From Parabacteroides goldsteinii (lineage in GTDB: Bacteria > Bacteroidota > Bacteroidia > Bacteroidales > Tannerellaceae): a stretch of DNA of 64,000 bases. Position 1 is the stretch's first letter. Every line of letters begins with the position of its first letter. The notes below the pieces were generated by a model that had not been told where the DNA came from, did not search any database, and was given only the letters and a program-made list of their open reading frames with translations. This document shows positions 9,080 through 17,467 of the stretch, in pieces. Position numbers and translations under genes: made by a program. Where the stretch lies: the NCBI RefSeq assembly GCF_015550595.1, contig NZ_JADNBB010000025.1, positions 31,692-95,691 of the forward strand, written 5' to 3'.

Positions 9080-9928
9080 TTAAAATGCCAGATGAGCGAT
9101 CGGACTATCTTTTTTGAGCAAGTATTGTATTTCTTCATACGGAAGATGTACATTCGTTGCACCGACTACATAGGCTGCGATCTCATATTCATTAAATGTA
9201 TAGGTAATACCATAGTCGTCTATCAGGAAATTCCCATTAGGGAAAATTTCTTCTACACTGAAAAATCCAACACTTTCCAGTTCTTTAGGATTATCAACAT
9301 TGTTTTGTTTGGCAATCCGGTCTACCAATATCTGGGCCAGATCGTCCTGGTAGTTTTCGATAAATATATCTTCTTCTTTGATCAGATCTCCTGTTTTTGT
9401 GTTGATGACGTGGTTGGTGAACGAGTGTGCACCATGCGCACCGCCTGTGTAGTTATCAAAGTTGACCGTATAACTCAGGATATCATTCTTGTTATAAGCA
9501 ATATCATCCGACGACATTTCAAAGTAAGAGAACCAGGCTCCGACCGGAGTTTCATCTGCTTTCGCAACTTCAGCCTTGTATTCTTCTTCCAATTCTTTAT
9601 AGCTGTTCAGATAATCTTCCGTGTATTTGGCGGTAGCTTCTTCGGGAGACAATGTCTCATAGTTATCACCAAAGTAAGATGACACGAATTGCTGCTGGAT
9701 CTTTTTCAGTATCTCTTTATTCTCTGACTGTACCGGGAATGTAAAGTTTATTTGCAGGTTACAATTCGGGTTCTCCGGATTTTCAAGCAGGTGATAGGTT
9801 TTATCCACACTGATCGAGTCGAATTTTATATCATTATCCGCTGTCTTTTTTGTCCCGATATTACAACCACTGACAAAAATACTTATAAGAAATAGAGCCA
9901 CCAATTTCTGGCATAATTGCGTCTTCAT
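9080..9928 (-). CDS. DUF3298/DUF4163-type lipoprotein
   Basis: The product is 282 residues. The signal peptide ends FVSGC, a lipobox. The central segment GGAHGAHSFTNHVINTKTG followed by DLIKEEDIF is typical of DUF3298 (RsiV-like extracytoplasmic domain), and an N-terminal DUF4163-like part precedes it. RsiV binds lysozyme in Bacillus, but no anti-sigma portion is present here, so the function is unknown. It is the first gene of the minus-strand operon, with a -7 box at 9969-9962. Confidence 0.75.
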   Translation of the reverse strand: MKTQLCQKLVALFLISIFVSGCNIGTKKTADNDIKFDSISVDKTYHLLENPENPNCNLQINFTFPVQSENKEILKKIQQQFVSSYFGDNYETLSPEEATAKYTEDYLNSYKELEEEYKAEVAKADETPVGAWFSYFEMSSDDIAYNKNDILSYTVNFDNYTGGAHGAHSFTNHVINTKTGDLIKEEDIFIENYQDDLAQILVDRIAKQNNVDNPKELESVGFFSVEEIFPNGNFLIDDYGITYTFNEYEIAAYVVGATNVHLPYEEIQYLLKKDSPIAHLAF

Positions 9929-9961
9929 TGTGATACAGATTTAATTTTATACTTTAAATTG

Positions 9962-9969
9962 CAAATGTA
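9962..9969 (-). promoter_or_regulatory. -7 promoter box for the lipoprotein-rsmG-gcvP operon
   Basis: On the minus strand the sequence is TACATTTG, a perfect Bacteroidetes TAnnTTTG. The predicted start of transcription lies about 30 nt before the ATG at 9928. No clear TTTG is found at -33. Confidence 0.55.
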
Positions 9970-10064
9970 CATGTTTATCTCCGAATTACCGAATAGATAA
10001 CCGATTTTATAAATCTTCTCCACCTATCAATTTGTCATACTATGCCATGTAAATAGGATTAATA

Positions 10065-10096
10065 TACCGGGTAAATGAAATTAGTCTACCGGGTAA
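10065..10096. repeat. Pair of direct TACCGGGTAA repeats
   Basis: TACCGGGTAA occurs at 10065-10074 and again at 10087-10096, with starts 22 bp apart (two helical turns). The spacing suggests two copies of a protein-binding site about 100-130 bp upstream of the operon promoter at 9962. The binding factor is unknown. Confidence 0.4.
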
Positions 10097-10902
10097 TATT
10101 TTTTAACTAATCATATTGCTGTTGAAACGATCAGATTGATGTCATATGGTAAAATCAGCCATAACGGAAACAGGCGGTATAGTGTCTGTTTATGGAAGAT
10201 TTAGCATATATTTTTTTACGAAAAATTGATTATTTAAATCTTCTGCTTATCTTTGTCCCGCGCATGAAATGCAAGGAGTTGCAATGCGTGTCGCTTTTTT
10301 TATTGGACATAAGCGTTTTAAATATTATTTGGCATTGAAATCTCGACAATTTCATTCCCAACAAATAATAGGCAGTAAATGCAGATGTTCTTGTCTATCT
10401 ATGCACAATATAGAATTGTTTAAAATTGATTCGTGTATATGGATAAGAGCGTGGTACTGTTATATATATTGTTGGGGGGCCTGTCGAGAGCCTCAATGTC
10501 TATATATAAACAGTTTCCACGCTTTTTTTTGTTTTATCCAGTCAGGGAATTGATGGATAGTTTGTTAGCCTTGAATCATGTATGGTATGTTTCTGAAAAC
10601 AGATACTGCATTGATCTTGCCGGAGACTTCTTCCCGCAAAAATATCATATATTTTTTAGATGTCATTCATATTCTTGAATTTCAAGGTAGTTTAGAAGTC
10701 TTATTAAGAAATGGGTATGTTTATTTATTATCCGGTAACACTTCGGCCTGGAAATTAATAGATATTTGCTCTGAAAAGAACCATCCTATTTATAAATGCG
10801 CTTTAAATGAACTAAATCAACGTTTGCTTGTTTTATAGATGTGGCATAGAGTAAAAGCCACCACCTGAGATAAAATAATTCAAAATTTTACGGTTTGAAA
10901 TT
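10097..10902. other. Intergenic region without a convincing gene
   Basis: Only short overlapping open frames occur here, in different phases: 10269-10553, 10433-10678 and 10578-10838 on the plus strand. The last encodes 86 residues containing IIYFLDVIHILEFQGSLEV, faintly like a LytTR-type DNA-binding fold but too short and without the rest of the domain. The region could be a decayed regulator gene or simple non-coding sequence. I cannot support a functional gene. Confidence 0.4.
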
Positions 10903-10959
10903 TGCCGGACTCACACGATGAATCCGGCATAGAATAATACTTGTCTGAACGATGCGTTC
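10903..10959 (+). other. Leader with two small hairpins before the betaine transporter operon
   Basis: TGCCGGA (10903-10909) pairs with TCCGGCA (10923-10929). GAACG (10947-10951) pairs with CGTTC (10955-10959) across a 3-nt loop. Both lie just upstream of the ABC transporter start at 10999. They could be a leader regulatory structure or the 3' end of an upstream transcript. I do not recognise a known riboswitch. Confidence 0.35.
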
Positions 10960-10998
10960 GGGGAACTAAGATCGTTGTATCATAAACCCAAAATATAT

Positions 10999-12225
10999 AT
11001 GGCAAAAATTGAAATAAAAAACTTATCCATCCTTTTCGGACCTGAGAAGGCCAAAGCGAAAAAGATGATTTTAAAAGGAAAAAGTAAACAGGAGATCCTC
11101 AAGGCGACAGGATGCACTGTAGCTGTACGTAACGCCAACCTGGAGATAGAAGAAGGAGAGATGTTCGTAATCATGGGACTCTCCGGTAGCGGAAAATCGA
11201 CATTACTGCGATGCATTAACCGGCTGAACGAACCTTCGATGGGGGAGATCCGTCTGGACGGTGTTGACATCACCCGTTCATCCGATAAAGAGTTATTACA
11301 AATACGCAGGAAAGAACTGGCTATGGTTTTCCAGCATTTCGGACTGTTACCCCACCGTACGGTGTTGAGTAACGTGTCGTTTGGCCTGGAGTTGCAGGGT
11401 GTTCCTAAAGAAGAACGGGAGAAGAAAGCGCAGGAAAGTGTTTTGCTTGTAGGCCTGAAAGGATACGAAAAGCAGCGGGTGGACGAATTGTCGGGAGGTA
11501 TGCAACAGCGTGTCGGGCTGGCCCGTGCACTGGCAAACAACCCGGAGGTGCTTCTGATGGATGAAGCCTTCTCCGCCCTCGACCCGCTTATCCGCGAACA
11601 GATGCAGGACGAGTTGCTCCTGTTGCAGGAAAAGATGAAAAGGACGATTGTCTTCATTACCCACGACCTGGACGAAGCGATCAAGCTCGGCGACCGTATC
11701 GCAATTATGAAGGATGGCGAGATCGTACAGGTCGGTACCCCCGAAGAGATACTGACAGATCCGGCCAACGCCTATGTCACCCGTTTTACAGAAAGCGTAG
11801 ACCGGGGACGTATCGTCACTGCATCTTCTATCATGCTGAAACAGCCGGTCGTGGTCAGACTCAGGAAAGAAGGCCCTGAGACTATCCTGCGCAAGATGCG
11901 CGAGAAACGTCTATACGCCTTGCCGGTAATAGGAAGTGAGGATCAGTTCATCGGTGAAATACAATATAAGGATGTCCTGAAGTTGCGAAAAGAGGGAAGT
12001 AAAGATGTTGCTTCCATAGTCCTTAAGGAAGTCCCTTCCGTATTGGAGAATACGACGGTAGAGGATATGCTTCCGTTACTACCGAAAGTACGGCAGGCTT
12101 TACCTGTTGTCGATGGCGAGAACCGGCTGATCGGAGTTGTCTCCCCCTCTGCCATCATCATTGAAATGACCGGAAAAGACCAGAAAGAAATAGAAGAAAT
12201 AATTCAAAACGCAATAGACTTATGA
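10999..12225 (+). CDS. opuAA: Glycine betaine/proline ABC transporter ATP-binding protein
   Basis: The chosen start, ATG at 10999, gives 408 residues. A longer TTG start at 10975 adds an unlikely N-terminus. The Walker A motif is GLSGSGKST, the signature is LSGGMQQRVGLARALA, and Walker B is VLLMDEAFSALDP. The early segment SILFGPEKAKAKKMI is typical of ProV/OpuAA. Two C-terminal CBS domains (about residues 275-405) sense ionic strength or nucleotides in related transporters. The ATPase powers osmolyte uptake across the inner membrane. Its stop overlaps the permease start by 4 bp. Confidence 0.93.
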   Translation: MAKIEIKNLSILFGPEKAKAKKMILKGKSKQEILKATGCTVAVRNANLEIEEGEMFVIMGLSGSGKSTLLRCINRLNEPSMGEIRLDGVDITRSSDKELLQIRRKELAMVFQHFGLLPHRTVLSNVSFGLELQGVPKEEREKKAQESVLLVGLKGYEKQRVDELSGGMQQRVGLARALANNPEVLLMDEAFSALDPLIREQMQDELLLLQEKMKRTIVFITHDLDEAIKLGDRIAIMKDGEIVQVGTPEEILTDPANAYVTRFTESVDRGRIVTASSIMLKQPVVVRLRKEGPETILRKMREKRLYALPVIGSEDQFIGEIQYKDVLKLRKEGSKDVASIVLKEVPSVLENTTVEDMLPLLPKVRQALPVVDGENRLIGVVSPSAIIIEMTGKDQKEIEEIIQNAIDL

Positions 12226-13037
12226 TTAATATCGGACAATATATAGAAATAGCCATCAACTGGCTGACAGAACATTGGGCCCCTTTCTTTGATATAATAA
12301 ATAATGGCATCGGTAGCTTTATCGACGGCTTCCAACACGGTTTATTATGGATACCGTTTTATGTGATGATCTTGGCACTGACCGTTTTAGCCTGGTTTAA
12401 AGCGGGAAAAGGTACAGCGGTACTTACCCTGCTGGGGTTATTCCTTATCTATGGGATGGGCTTTTGGGAACAGACGATGCAAACGGTGGCGCTGGTTTTA
12501 TCCTCTACGGTTATCGCCCTGGTACTGGGTGTACCGTTGGGGATCTGGACAGCACGTAACAACATTGCCGCCAAAATAATTCGTCCGCTAATGGACTTGA
12601 TGCAGACGATGCCTGCCTTCGTTTATCTGATCCCTGCCGTGTTGTTTTTCGGGCTGGGGCCTGTACCGGGAGCTTTTGCCACAGTGATCTTTGCGATGCC
12701 GCCGGTGGTTCGCCTGACAGACCTTGGTATCCGTCAGGTTCCGGAGGATATTGTGGAGGCGACCCGGTCGTTTGGAGCGACTTCGCGGCAGTTGTTGTTT
12801 AAGGTGCAGTTGCCGCTGGCATTGCCGACGATTATGACCGGGGTTAACCAGACGATCATGATGGCCTTGTCTATGGTGGTGATCGCAGCAATGATTTCTG
12901 CCGGAGGTTTGGGCGAGATCGTATTGAAAGGAATTACCCAGATGAAGATCGGACTTGGTTTCGAAGGAGGTATAGCCGTTGTGATTCTGGCTATCGTGCT
13001 CGACCGTATAACCCAGGGATTTGTCCGTAAAAGATAA
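12222..13037 (+). CDS. opuAB: Glycine betaine/proline ABC transporter permease
   Basis: This 271-residue inner-membrane protein has several hydrophobic segments. Its EAA loop, EATRSFGATSRQLLFKVQLP, contacts the ATPase. It resembles ProW/OpuAB, including the MQTMPAFVYLIPAVLFFG segment. The 4-bp overlap with the ATPase gene indicates translational coupling. The substrate-binding lipoprotein follows 30 bp later. Confidence 0.93.
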   Translation: MINIGQYIEIAINWLTEHWAPFFDIINNGIGSFIDGFQHGLLWIPFYVMILALTVLAWFKAGKGTAVLTLLGLFLIYGMGFWEQTMQTVALVLSSTVIALVLGVPLGIWTARNNIAAKIIRPLMDLMQTMPAFVYLIPAVLFFGLGPVPGAFATVIFAMPPVVRLTDLGIRQVPEDIVEATRSFGATSRQLLFKVQLPLALPTIMTGVNQTIMMALSMVVIAAMISAGGLGEIVLKGITQMKIGLGFEGGIAVVILAIVLDRITQGFVRKR

Positions 13038-13067
13038 TCCCGAGTGATTAACAAAAAAGAAATTTTT

Positions 13068-14006
13068 ATGAGAAGATTAGTTATACTTATCAGTTTAGTC
13101 CTGCTTCTGGCAGTCATTATGTTCCTGTCCGGGTGTAGTCGGGAGAAAGATCCGAAAGAGATCTCGATCGGCTACGTGAACTGGTCGGAAGGGATTGCCA
13201 TGAGCTACCTGGCTAAAGCGATGTTGGAGGAGCAGGGATACAAAGTCACGTTGAAAAATGCGGACATAGCACCTATCTTTACTTCAGTCGCCGCGGGAAA
13301 AGTAGATCTTTTCCTGGATGCCTGGCTTCCGAATACGCATGTCGACTACATGCGGCAATACGGCGACCGGTTGGAAACAGTCGGTGTGCCGTTCGACAAT
13401 GCCCGCTTGGGTTTGGCTGTCCCTTCCTACGTAACAATCAATACGATAGAGGAATTGGAGACGAATAAGGAACGTTTCAACAACGAAATTATCGGTATCG
13501 ATATCGGTGCCAGCCTGATGAACCTGACGGAAGATGTCGTCAAAGAATACGATCTGTCACTGAAGCTGATGCCATCGAGCGGGCCGACTATGACCGCTTT
13601 TTTGCAGAAGTCGGTCGAGCATAATGAATGGATCGTCGTCACCGGCTGGATGCCCCATTGGATGTTTTCACGGTATAATTTGAAGTTTCTGGAAGATGGC
13701 AAAGGAATTTACGGGGATGCCGAACATATTGCAGCCGTTGCCACCAAAGGCTTCTCGCAAACACATCCCGATGTGGCCCGGTTCTTCCGTAACTTCAAGT
13801 TCACCGGCGACCAGTTGAGTGAGCTTATGGACATCATGGAGCAGTATCCGATGCAGGAATTGGAAGGAGCGAAAGTTTGGTTGAAAAAGCATCCGGAAAT
13901 AGTTGATTTATTTTTATCTTCGCAAACAAATCAATTAACTCTGCAAAACGAATATGAAACTGACCGGGAAAATAACATGCCTGTTGCTGGCACTGGCAAT
14001 CGGTAG
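13068..14006 (+). CDS. opuAC: Glycine betaine/proline-binding lipoprotein (OpuAC/ProX type)
   Basis: The product is 312 residues from the ATG at 13068. This start gives a clean lipoprotein signal ending FLSGC, while an upstream in-frame GTG at 13044 would add eight residues before it. The mature part starts ISIGYVNWSEGIAMSYLAK and contains LFLDAWLPNTH and VVTGWMPHWMFSRYNLKFL, typical of OpuAC-fold proteins whose aromatic residues bind quaternary amines. The C-terminus extends beyond the family's usual end and overlaps the next gene by 53 bp. Confidence 0.92.
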   Translation: MRRLVILISLVLLLAVIMFLSGCSREKDPKEISIGYVNWSEGIAMSYLAKAMLEEQGYKVTLKNADIAPIFTSVAAGKVDLFLDAWLPNTHVDYMRQYGDRLETVGVPFDNARLGLAVPSYVTINTIEELETNKERFNNEIIGIDIGASLMNLTEDVVKEYDLSLKLMPSSGPTMTAFLQKSVEHNEWIVVTGWMPHWMFSRYNLKFLEDGKGIYGDAEHIAAVATKGFSQTHPDVARFFRNFKFTGDQLSELMDIMEQYPMQELEGAKVWLKKHPEIVDLFLSSQTNQLTLQNEYETDRENNMPVAGTGNR

Positions 14007-14730
14007 TCCTTTTATAAAAGGAGAGAATATGAAAAATTTGAATGTCGTATTTATAGGAAACAGTATAACGGAAGGAGCGTTGATCAAGAACCCTACGCAC
14101 GATGCTCCGCCCGTCAAGGCTGCCCTGTACCTGACAAAACAACCCTCCGTTACTTCGGTGAAGTACTCAAACCAGGGCGTGAGCGGCTGTACGACTACCG
14201 ACTACCTGCCCCAGGCGGAAAAACTTTTCCCGAGAGCAAAAGCGGCGGCCGACAAGTTCGCAGACGAAACATGGGCAACGCTGGTCTTCTCCATTATGCT
14301 CGGAACGAACGACAGCGCGATTACCGGCCCGAACGGTGCCCCGGCTTCCCCGGAAAAATATGGAGAGAACATGAAGGCGATCGTCGACCAGTTATTGGCG
14401 TTATATCCGAATTGCAAGATTGTCCTGCATCGTCCGGTATGGTATAGCCCGAACACCTATAACGGAGCGATGTACCTGAAAGAAGGACTGAACCGTTTGC
14501 AGAACTATTATCCCGTATTGCAATCGCTGGTGGCGGACTACGGCAAACGTTTCCCCGGCCAGGTTTTTGTGGGGGATACCGATGGCTTCGATTATTTCAA
14601 AGAAAATTATCAAACGGATCTTTTCCCCGAAGACGGGAATGCCGGAACTTTCTACCTTCACCCCAATGAGAAGGGCGCAGCCGTTTTAGGGCAGCTTTGG
14701 GGAAAAGCGATCATGAAAGCATTAGAATAG
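13954..14730 (+). CDS. SGNH/GDSL-family secreted hydrolase
   Basis: The product is 258 residues. Starting at 13954 gives the signal-peptide-like MKLTGKITCLLLALAIGSPF, at the cost of a 53-bp overlap with the transporter gene. An internal ATG at 14030 would give a cytoplasmic form. Block I GNSITEG (catalytic Ser), block III GTND and block V HPNEKG (catalytic His) are present, as in SGNH esterases that often remove acetyl groups from carbohydrates. The natural substrate is unknown. Co-transcription with an osmolyte transporter is unusual. Confidence 0.82.
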   Translation: MKLTGKITCLLLALAIGSPFIKGENMKNLNVVFIGNSITEGALIKNPTHDAPPVKAALYLTKQPSVTSVKYSNQGVSGCTTTDYLPQAEKLFPRAKAAADKFADETWATLVFSIMLGTNDSAITGPNGAPASPEKYGENMKAIVDQLLALYPNCKIVLHRPVWYSPNTYNGAMYLKEGLNRLQNYYPVLQSLVADYGKRFPGQVFVGDTDGFDYFKENYQTDLFPEDGNAGTFYLHPNEKGAAVLGQLWGKAIMKALE

Positions 14731-14769
14731 AGAATGGGTTAAATAAGAAATACCTGCGGGCAAAAAAAT

Positions 14770-14818
14770 ATCCATCCGGATGGGAAACGAATTTCTTCCG
14801 GATGGATTTTTTATTTTT
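14770..14818 (+). terminator. Rho-independent terminator after the SGNH hydrolase
   Basis: The stem ATCCATCCGG (14770-14779) / CCGGATGGAT (14798-14807) has an 18-nt loop and is followed by a T-rich tail to 14818. Confidence 0.85.
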
Positions 14819-14896
14819 ACCGGATGCTGCTTAATGGCAGAAAAGCAACAAGCCGGATTTTAACAGAAAAAATCAATAATAACTAATAACCCATAT

Positions 14897-15379
14897 TTAT
14901 CTTTTACCCAAGTGATGATCCATAATGGCGATGTGATGTTCGCCATACATCTTGAGCTTCTCTACAATATTTTTGGCCGTTGCTTCTTCTTCAACCTGTT
15001 CACGTACAAAACCCCACAGGAAATCCTGGGTAGCCTTGTCCTTCTCGGCTGCGGCTACGTCTACCAGTTTGTCGATCAACTCGGATACATGTACTTCATG
15101 CTGGTATACATGTTCGAATATCTCCAGCGGTGTACCGAAGGCTGTCGGAACCACATTGATCTGGTCCAGTTTAACCTGTCCCCCCCGTTTGATTGAATAA
15201 TCGATCATCGAATACGCGTGTTCCAATTCTTCCTGCGACTGCTTTTTCATCCAGTGTGCGCAACCGTCCATACCCAACTGGGCAAAATGAATGGACATCG
15301 ACAAATAAAGGTTGGAAGACCACATCTCTGCAAGGATCTGCTCATTAAGAGCATCGGATAATTTTCTACTTAAAGTCAT
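14897..15379 (-). CDS. ftnA: Non-haem ferritin
   Basis: The product is 160 residues forming a four-helix ferritin. Ferroxidase ligands are visible in NEQILAEMWSSNLYLSM, the SQEELEHAYSM stretch (ExxH) and the fourth helix EQVEEEATAKNIVEKL. It stores iron as ferric oxyhydroxide in a 24-mer in the cytoplasm. It is transcribed divergently from the DUF4153-type gene. A terminator serving the opposite strand lies between it and the SGNH gene. Confidence 0.93.
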   Translation of the reverse strand: MTLSRKLSDALNEQILAEMWSSNLYLSMSIHFAQLGMDGCAHWMKKQSQEELEHAYSMIDYSIKRGGQVKLDQINVVPTAFGTPLEIFEHVYQHEVHVSELIDKLVDVAAAEKDKATQDFLWGFVREQVEEEATAKNIVEKLKMYGEHHIAIMDHHLGKR

Positions 15380-15507
15380 AGCTGTATGTTTTATATATGT
15401 TTATAGTTTTATTTATAAAACAAACAGCTTCCGGATTTGTTCGGGTAGAATACGATTTGTTGCACTGGATATATGCTATGCTTTATATTAATGTAATAAG
15501 AAATCCT

Positions 15508-15515
15508 TATCTTCG
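15508..15515 (+). promoter_or_regulatory. Probable -7 box for the DUF4153-type gene
   Basis: TATCTTCG differs by one base from TAnnTTTG and lies 24 nt before the ATG at 15539. Confidence 0.4.
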
Positions 15516-15538
15516 TTTTATAACTAAAAATATCGTAT

Positions 15539-17023
15539 ATGAAAAAGAAAATAGAGATACTGATGGCCCGGTTACTGCTGGCCATCCGTTTGCATCCGGT
15601 GGAGGTACTGTTGTCGGTTGCCTTCGCACTGCTGGGATGCATCCATTTCGAAAGTGGATACGAATATAAGTTTCTGGAAACCCCGCTGGTCTATTTTCCT
15701 GTCCTGTTCCTGGCGACATATACGTTGAACGGACTCTTCTCGCGGACATCCTACCGCTGGATCTATTACATGTCCGCTCTCTTCTGCCTGCCTTTTTTCT
15801 GGTGGACGATGGAGAGGATATGGACACCCCGGTACCTCGTATCGCTTGTCGTGGTGCAACTCATTTACCTGGTGAGCAGCTGGAAGAAAGAGAACGATGA
15901 ATTCGTGCGCGTCGCCCTCCGGTATATGAAAGCTATGCTGTCGGCCGGACTGTTAGCGGGTATCGCATACCTGTTGGCTGTTTCTATTTACGTCTCCATA
16001 CAATATATATTCGAGATATGGCAGGGAAGCGACCGGCGGTTCTATACCGAAGCCGCCTATATTATATATATGTGCGCGATGCCCCTGTTGTTCCTGATGT
16101 TCAACCAGGCAAAAGAGGAAGGGGAGGAGAGCCGCAACCGCCTGTTCGAGGTTTTACTGAACTATGTACTTTCGCCGGCCCTGTTGATCTATGCGGTGAT
16201 CCTGTATCTTTACTTCATCAAGGTTGCTGTCCTCTGGTCGCTGCCGAAAGGGGCGGTTGCCTATATCGTTGTCAGCTTCGTTTCGGCTACCTTCATTTTG
16301 AAGGGATGCCAGGTCTTTCTTTCGAAACGGTATTACGACTGGTTTTACCGATATGCCAGCTTAGCCGTATTACCTGCATTGGTGATGTACTGGATCGGTG
16401 TCTACTATCGCATCAACGAGTATGGCTTTACGGAGCCGCGCGTTTACCTGGTGGCGGTCGGGGGCATCCTGACCGGCCTTGTCGCACTATTTTTCACCCG
16501 GCAGTGGGGGCGTTACCTGTATGCGGCATGCCTGGCTATCGTTTTTCTGTCGGCCGTGACCTATATACCCGGTATCACGGCAGAAGATATCGAACGGATC
16601 TCACAAACCCGGCGCGGCAATTATCCCCCGAAGGAGACGACCTACGATTTCCGCTCCTTCATAGAGCTCGATGGTAACGCCCCGGTCGATATTTCCGGTT
16701 ACCGGACATTGATACCTGTCAGCGGATACAGAAGTGCCAACGGCATGTGGACGACCATCGAGCGGGATACCTTTTATATTTTTAACAAAGCAGAAGATAC
16801 TGTTTACAGCGAAGATATCTCCACCTTCTGGAATAACCAGCTCTCCAAAGCAGGCATCCAGCCCGGCGACACCATCCCCGAAGAGGCTTTCCCCATTCTT
16901 CTTGAGTTTGATATGGACTCGGCAAAGCTCGTTTTCCAGACGATCAGTCTCTACCGCTCTTCGCCCGATTCAGCCTATCGGGTTTCTTACATGACCCCGG
17001 CCTGTTACCTGCAAAAGAAATAA
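15539..17023 (+). CDS. DUF4153-type integral membrane protein
   Basis: The product is 494 residues. About 10-11 hydrophobic segments fill residues 18-355. A soluble C-terminal portion (about 360-494, starting ITAEDIERISQTRRGNYPP) is probably on one face of the inner membrane. The layout resembles the DUF4153 family common in Bacteroidales, whose function is unknown. The assignment is from memory of the family, not from a search. It stands as a single gene between its own promoter and a hairpin at 17031-17053. Confidence 0.7.
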   Translation: MKKKIEILMARLLLAIRLHPVEVLLSVAFALLGCIHFESGYEYKFLETPLVYFPVLFLATYTLNGLFSRTSYRWIYYMSALFCLPFFWWTMERIWTPRYLVSLVVVQLIYLVSSWKKENDEFVRVALRYMKAMLSAGLLAGIAYLLAVSIYVSIQYIFEIWQGSDRRFYTEAAYIIYMCAMPLLFLMFNQAKEEGEESRNRLFEVLLNYVLSPALLIYAVILYLYFIKVAVLWSLPKGAVAYIVVSFVSATFILKGCQVFLSKRYYDWFYRYASLAVLPALVMYWIGVYYRINEYGFTEPRVYLVAVGGILTGLVALFFTRQWGRYLYAACLAIVFLSAVTYIPGITAEDIERISQTRRGNYPPKETTYDFRSFIELDGNAPVDISGYRTLIPVSGYRSANGMWTTIERDTFYIFNKAEDTVYSEDISTFWNNQLSKAGIQPGDTIPEEAFPILLEFDMDSAKLVFQTISLYRSSPDSAYRVSYMTPACYLQKK

Positions 17024-17030
17024 CCTGTCA

Positions 17031-17053
17031 GGCGTCCGGCATTCCCGGACGCC
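17031..17053 (+). terminator. Hairpin after the DUF4153-type gene
   Basis: GGCGTCCGG (17031-17039) and CCGGACGCC (17045-17053) form a perfect 9-bp stem with a 5-nt loop. It starts 8 nt after the stop codon. The following T content is weak (TTGATTATGG). Confidence 0.65.
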
Positions 17054-17086
17054 TTGATTATGGATTCATTTATTAACAGAAAATAG

Positions 17087-17094
17087 TACCTTTG
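17087..17094 (+). promoter_or_regulatory. -7 box for the mutarotase-fucP operon
   Basis: TACCTTTG is a perfect TAnnTTTG, 22 nt before the mutarotase ATG at 17116. Transcription would start around 17101, giving a very short leader. Confidence 0.65.
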
Positions 17095-17115
17095 CATTTC
17101 CTTAATATTATAGTT

Positions 17116-17457
17116 ATGAAGAGATATTGTCAGACATTAGACTTGAAAGACGACGAAAAACTGATACAGGAATACATGTATTGGCACTCGCCTGAGAATT
17201 TTTGGCCGGAGATCGGCCAGGGTATCCGCGAAGTAGGCATACTGGATATGCAGATCTACCGCCTCGGTAACCGCCTGTTCATGATCCTTGAAACCCCCGA
17301 CGACTTCGACTGGGATACCGCCTTCGCCCGCCTCGCCACCCTCGACCGGCAGGCCGAATGGGAAGACTTTGTAGCCCGTTACCAGCAGGTCGCCCCCGGT
17401 GCTTCGTCGGCCGAGAAATGGCAGCTCATGGATCGCATATTCAAACTTCCCGAATAA
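17116..17457 (+). CDS. L-rhamnose/L-fucose mutarotase (RhaM family)
   Basis: The product is 113 residues from the ATG at 17116. An upstream in-frame start at 17092 would lie at the promoter. The N-terminus KRYCQTLDLKDDEKLIQEY, the HSPENFWPEIGQGIRE segment and the MQIYRLGNRLFMILE strand match the small dimeric ferredoxin-like RhaM family. These enzymes interconvert alpha and beta anomers of L-rhamnose or related 6-deoxysugars. The gene is 10 bp upstream of a FucP-type symporter, which makes L-fucose the likely substrate. Confidence 0.85.
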   Translation: MKRYCQTLDLKDDEKLIQEYMYWHSPENFWPEIGQGIREVGILDMQIYRLGNRLFMILETPDDFDWDTAFARLATLDRQAEWEDFVARYQQVAPGASSAEKWQLMDRIFKLPE

Positions 17458-17467
17458 AAATAATCAA

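Noticed and set aside
10269..10838. Overlapping small open frames, possibly a frameshifted gene
   Set aside because: Joining the frames does not give a recognisable protein. The resemblance of the last frame to LytTR is too weak to call.
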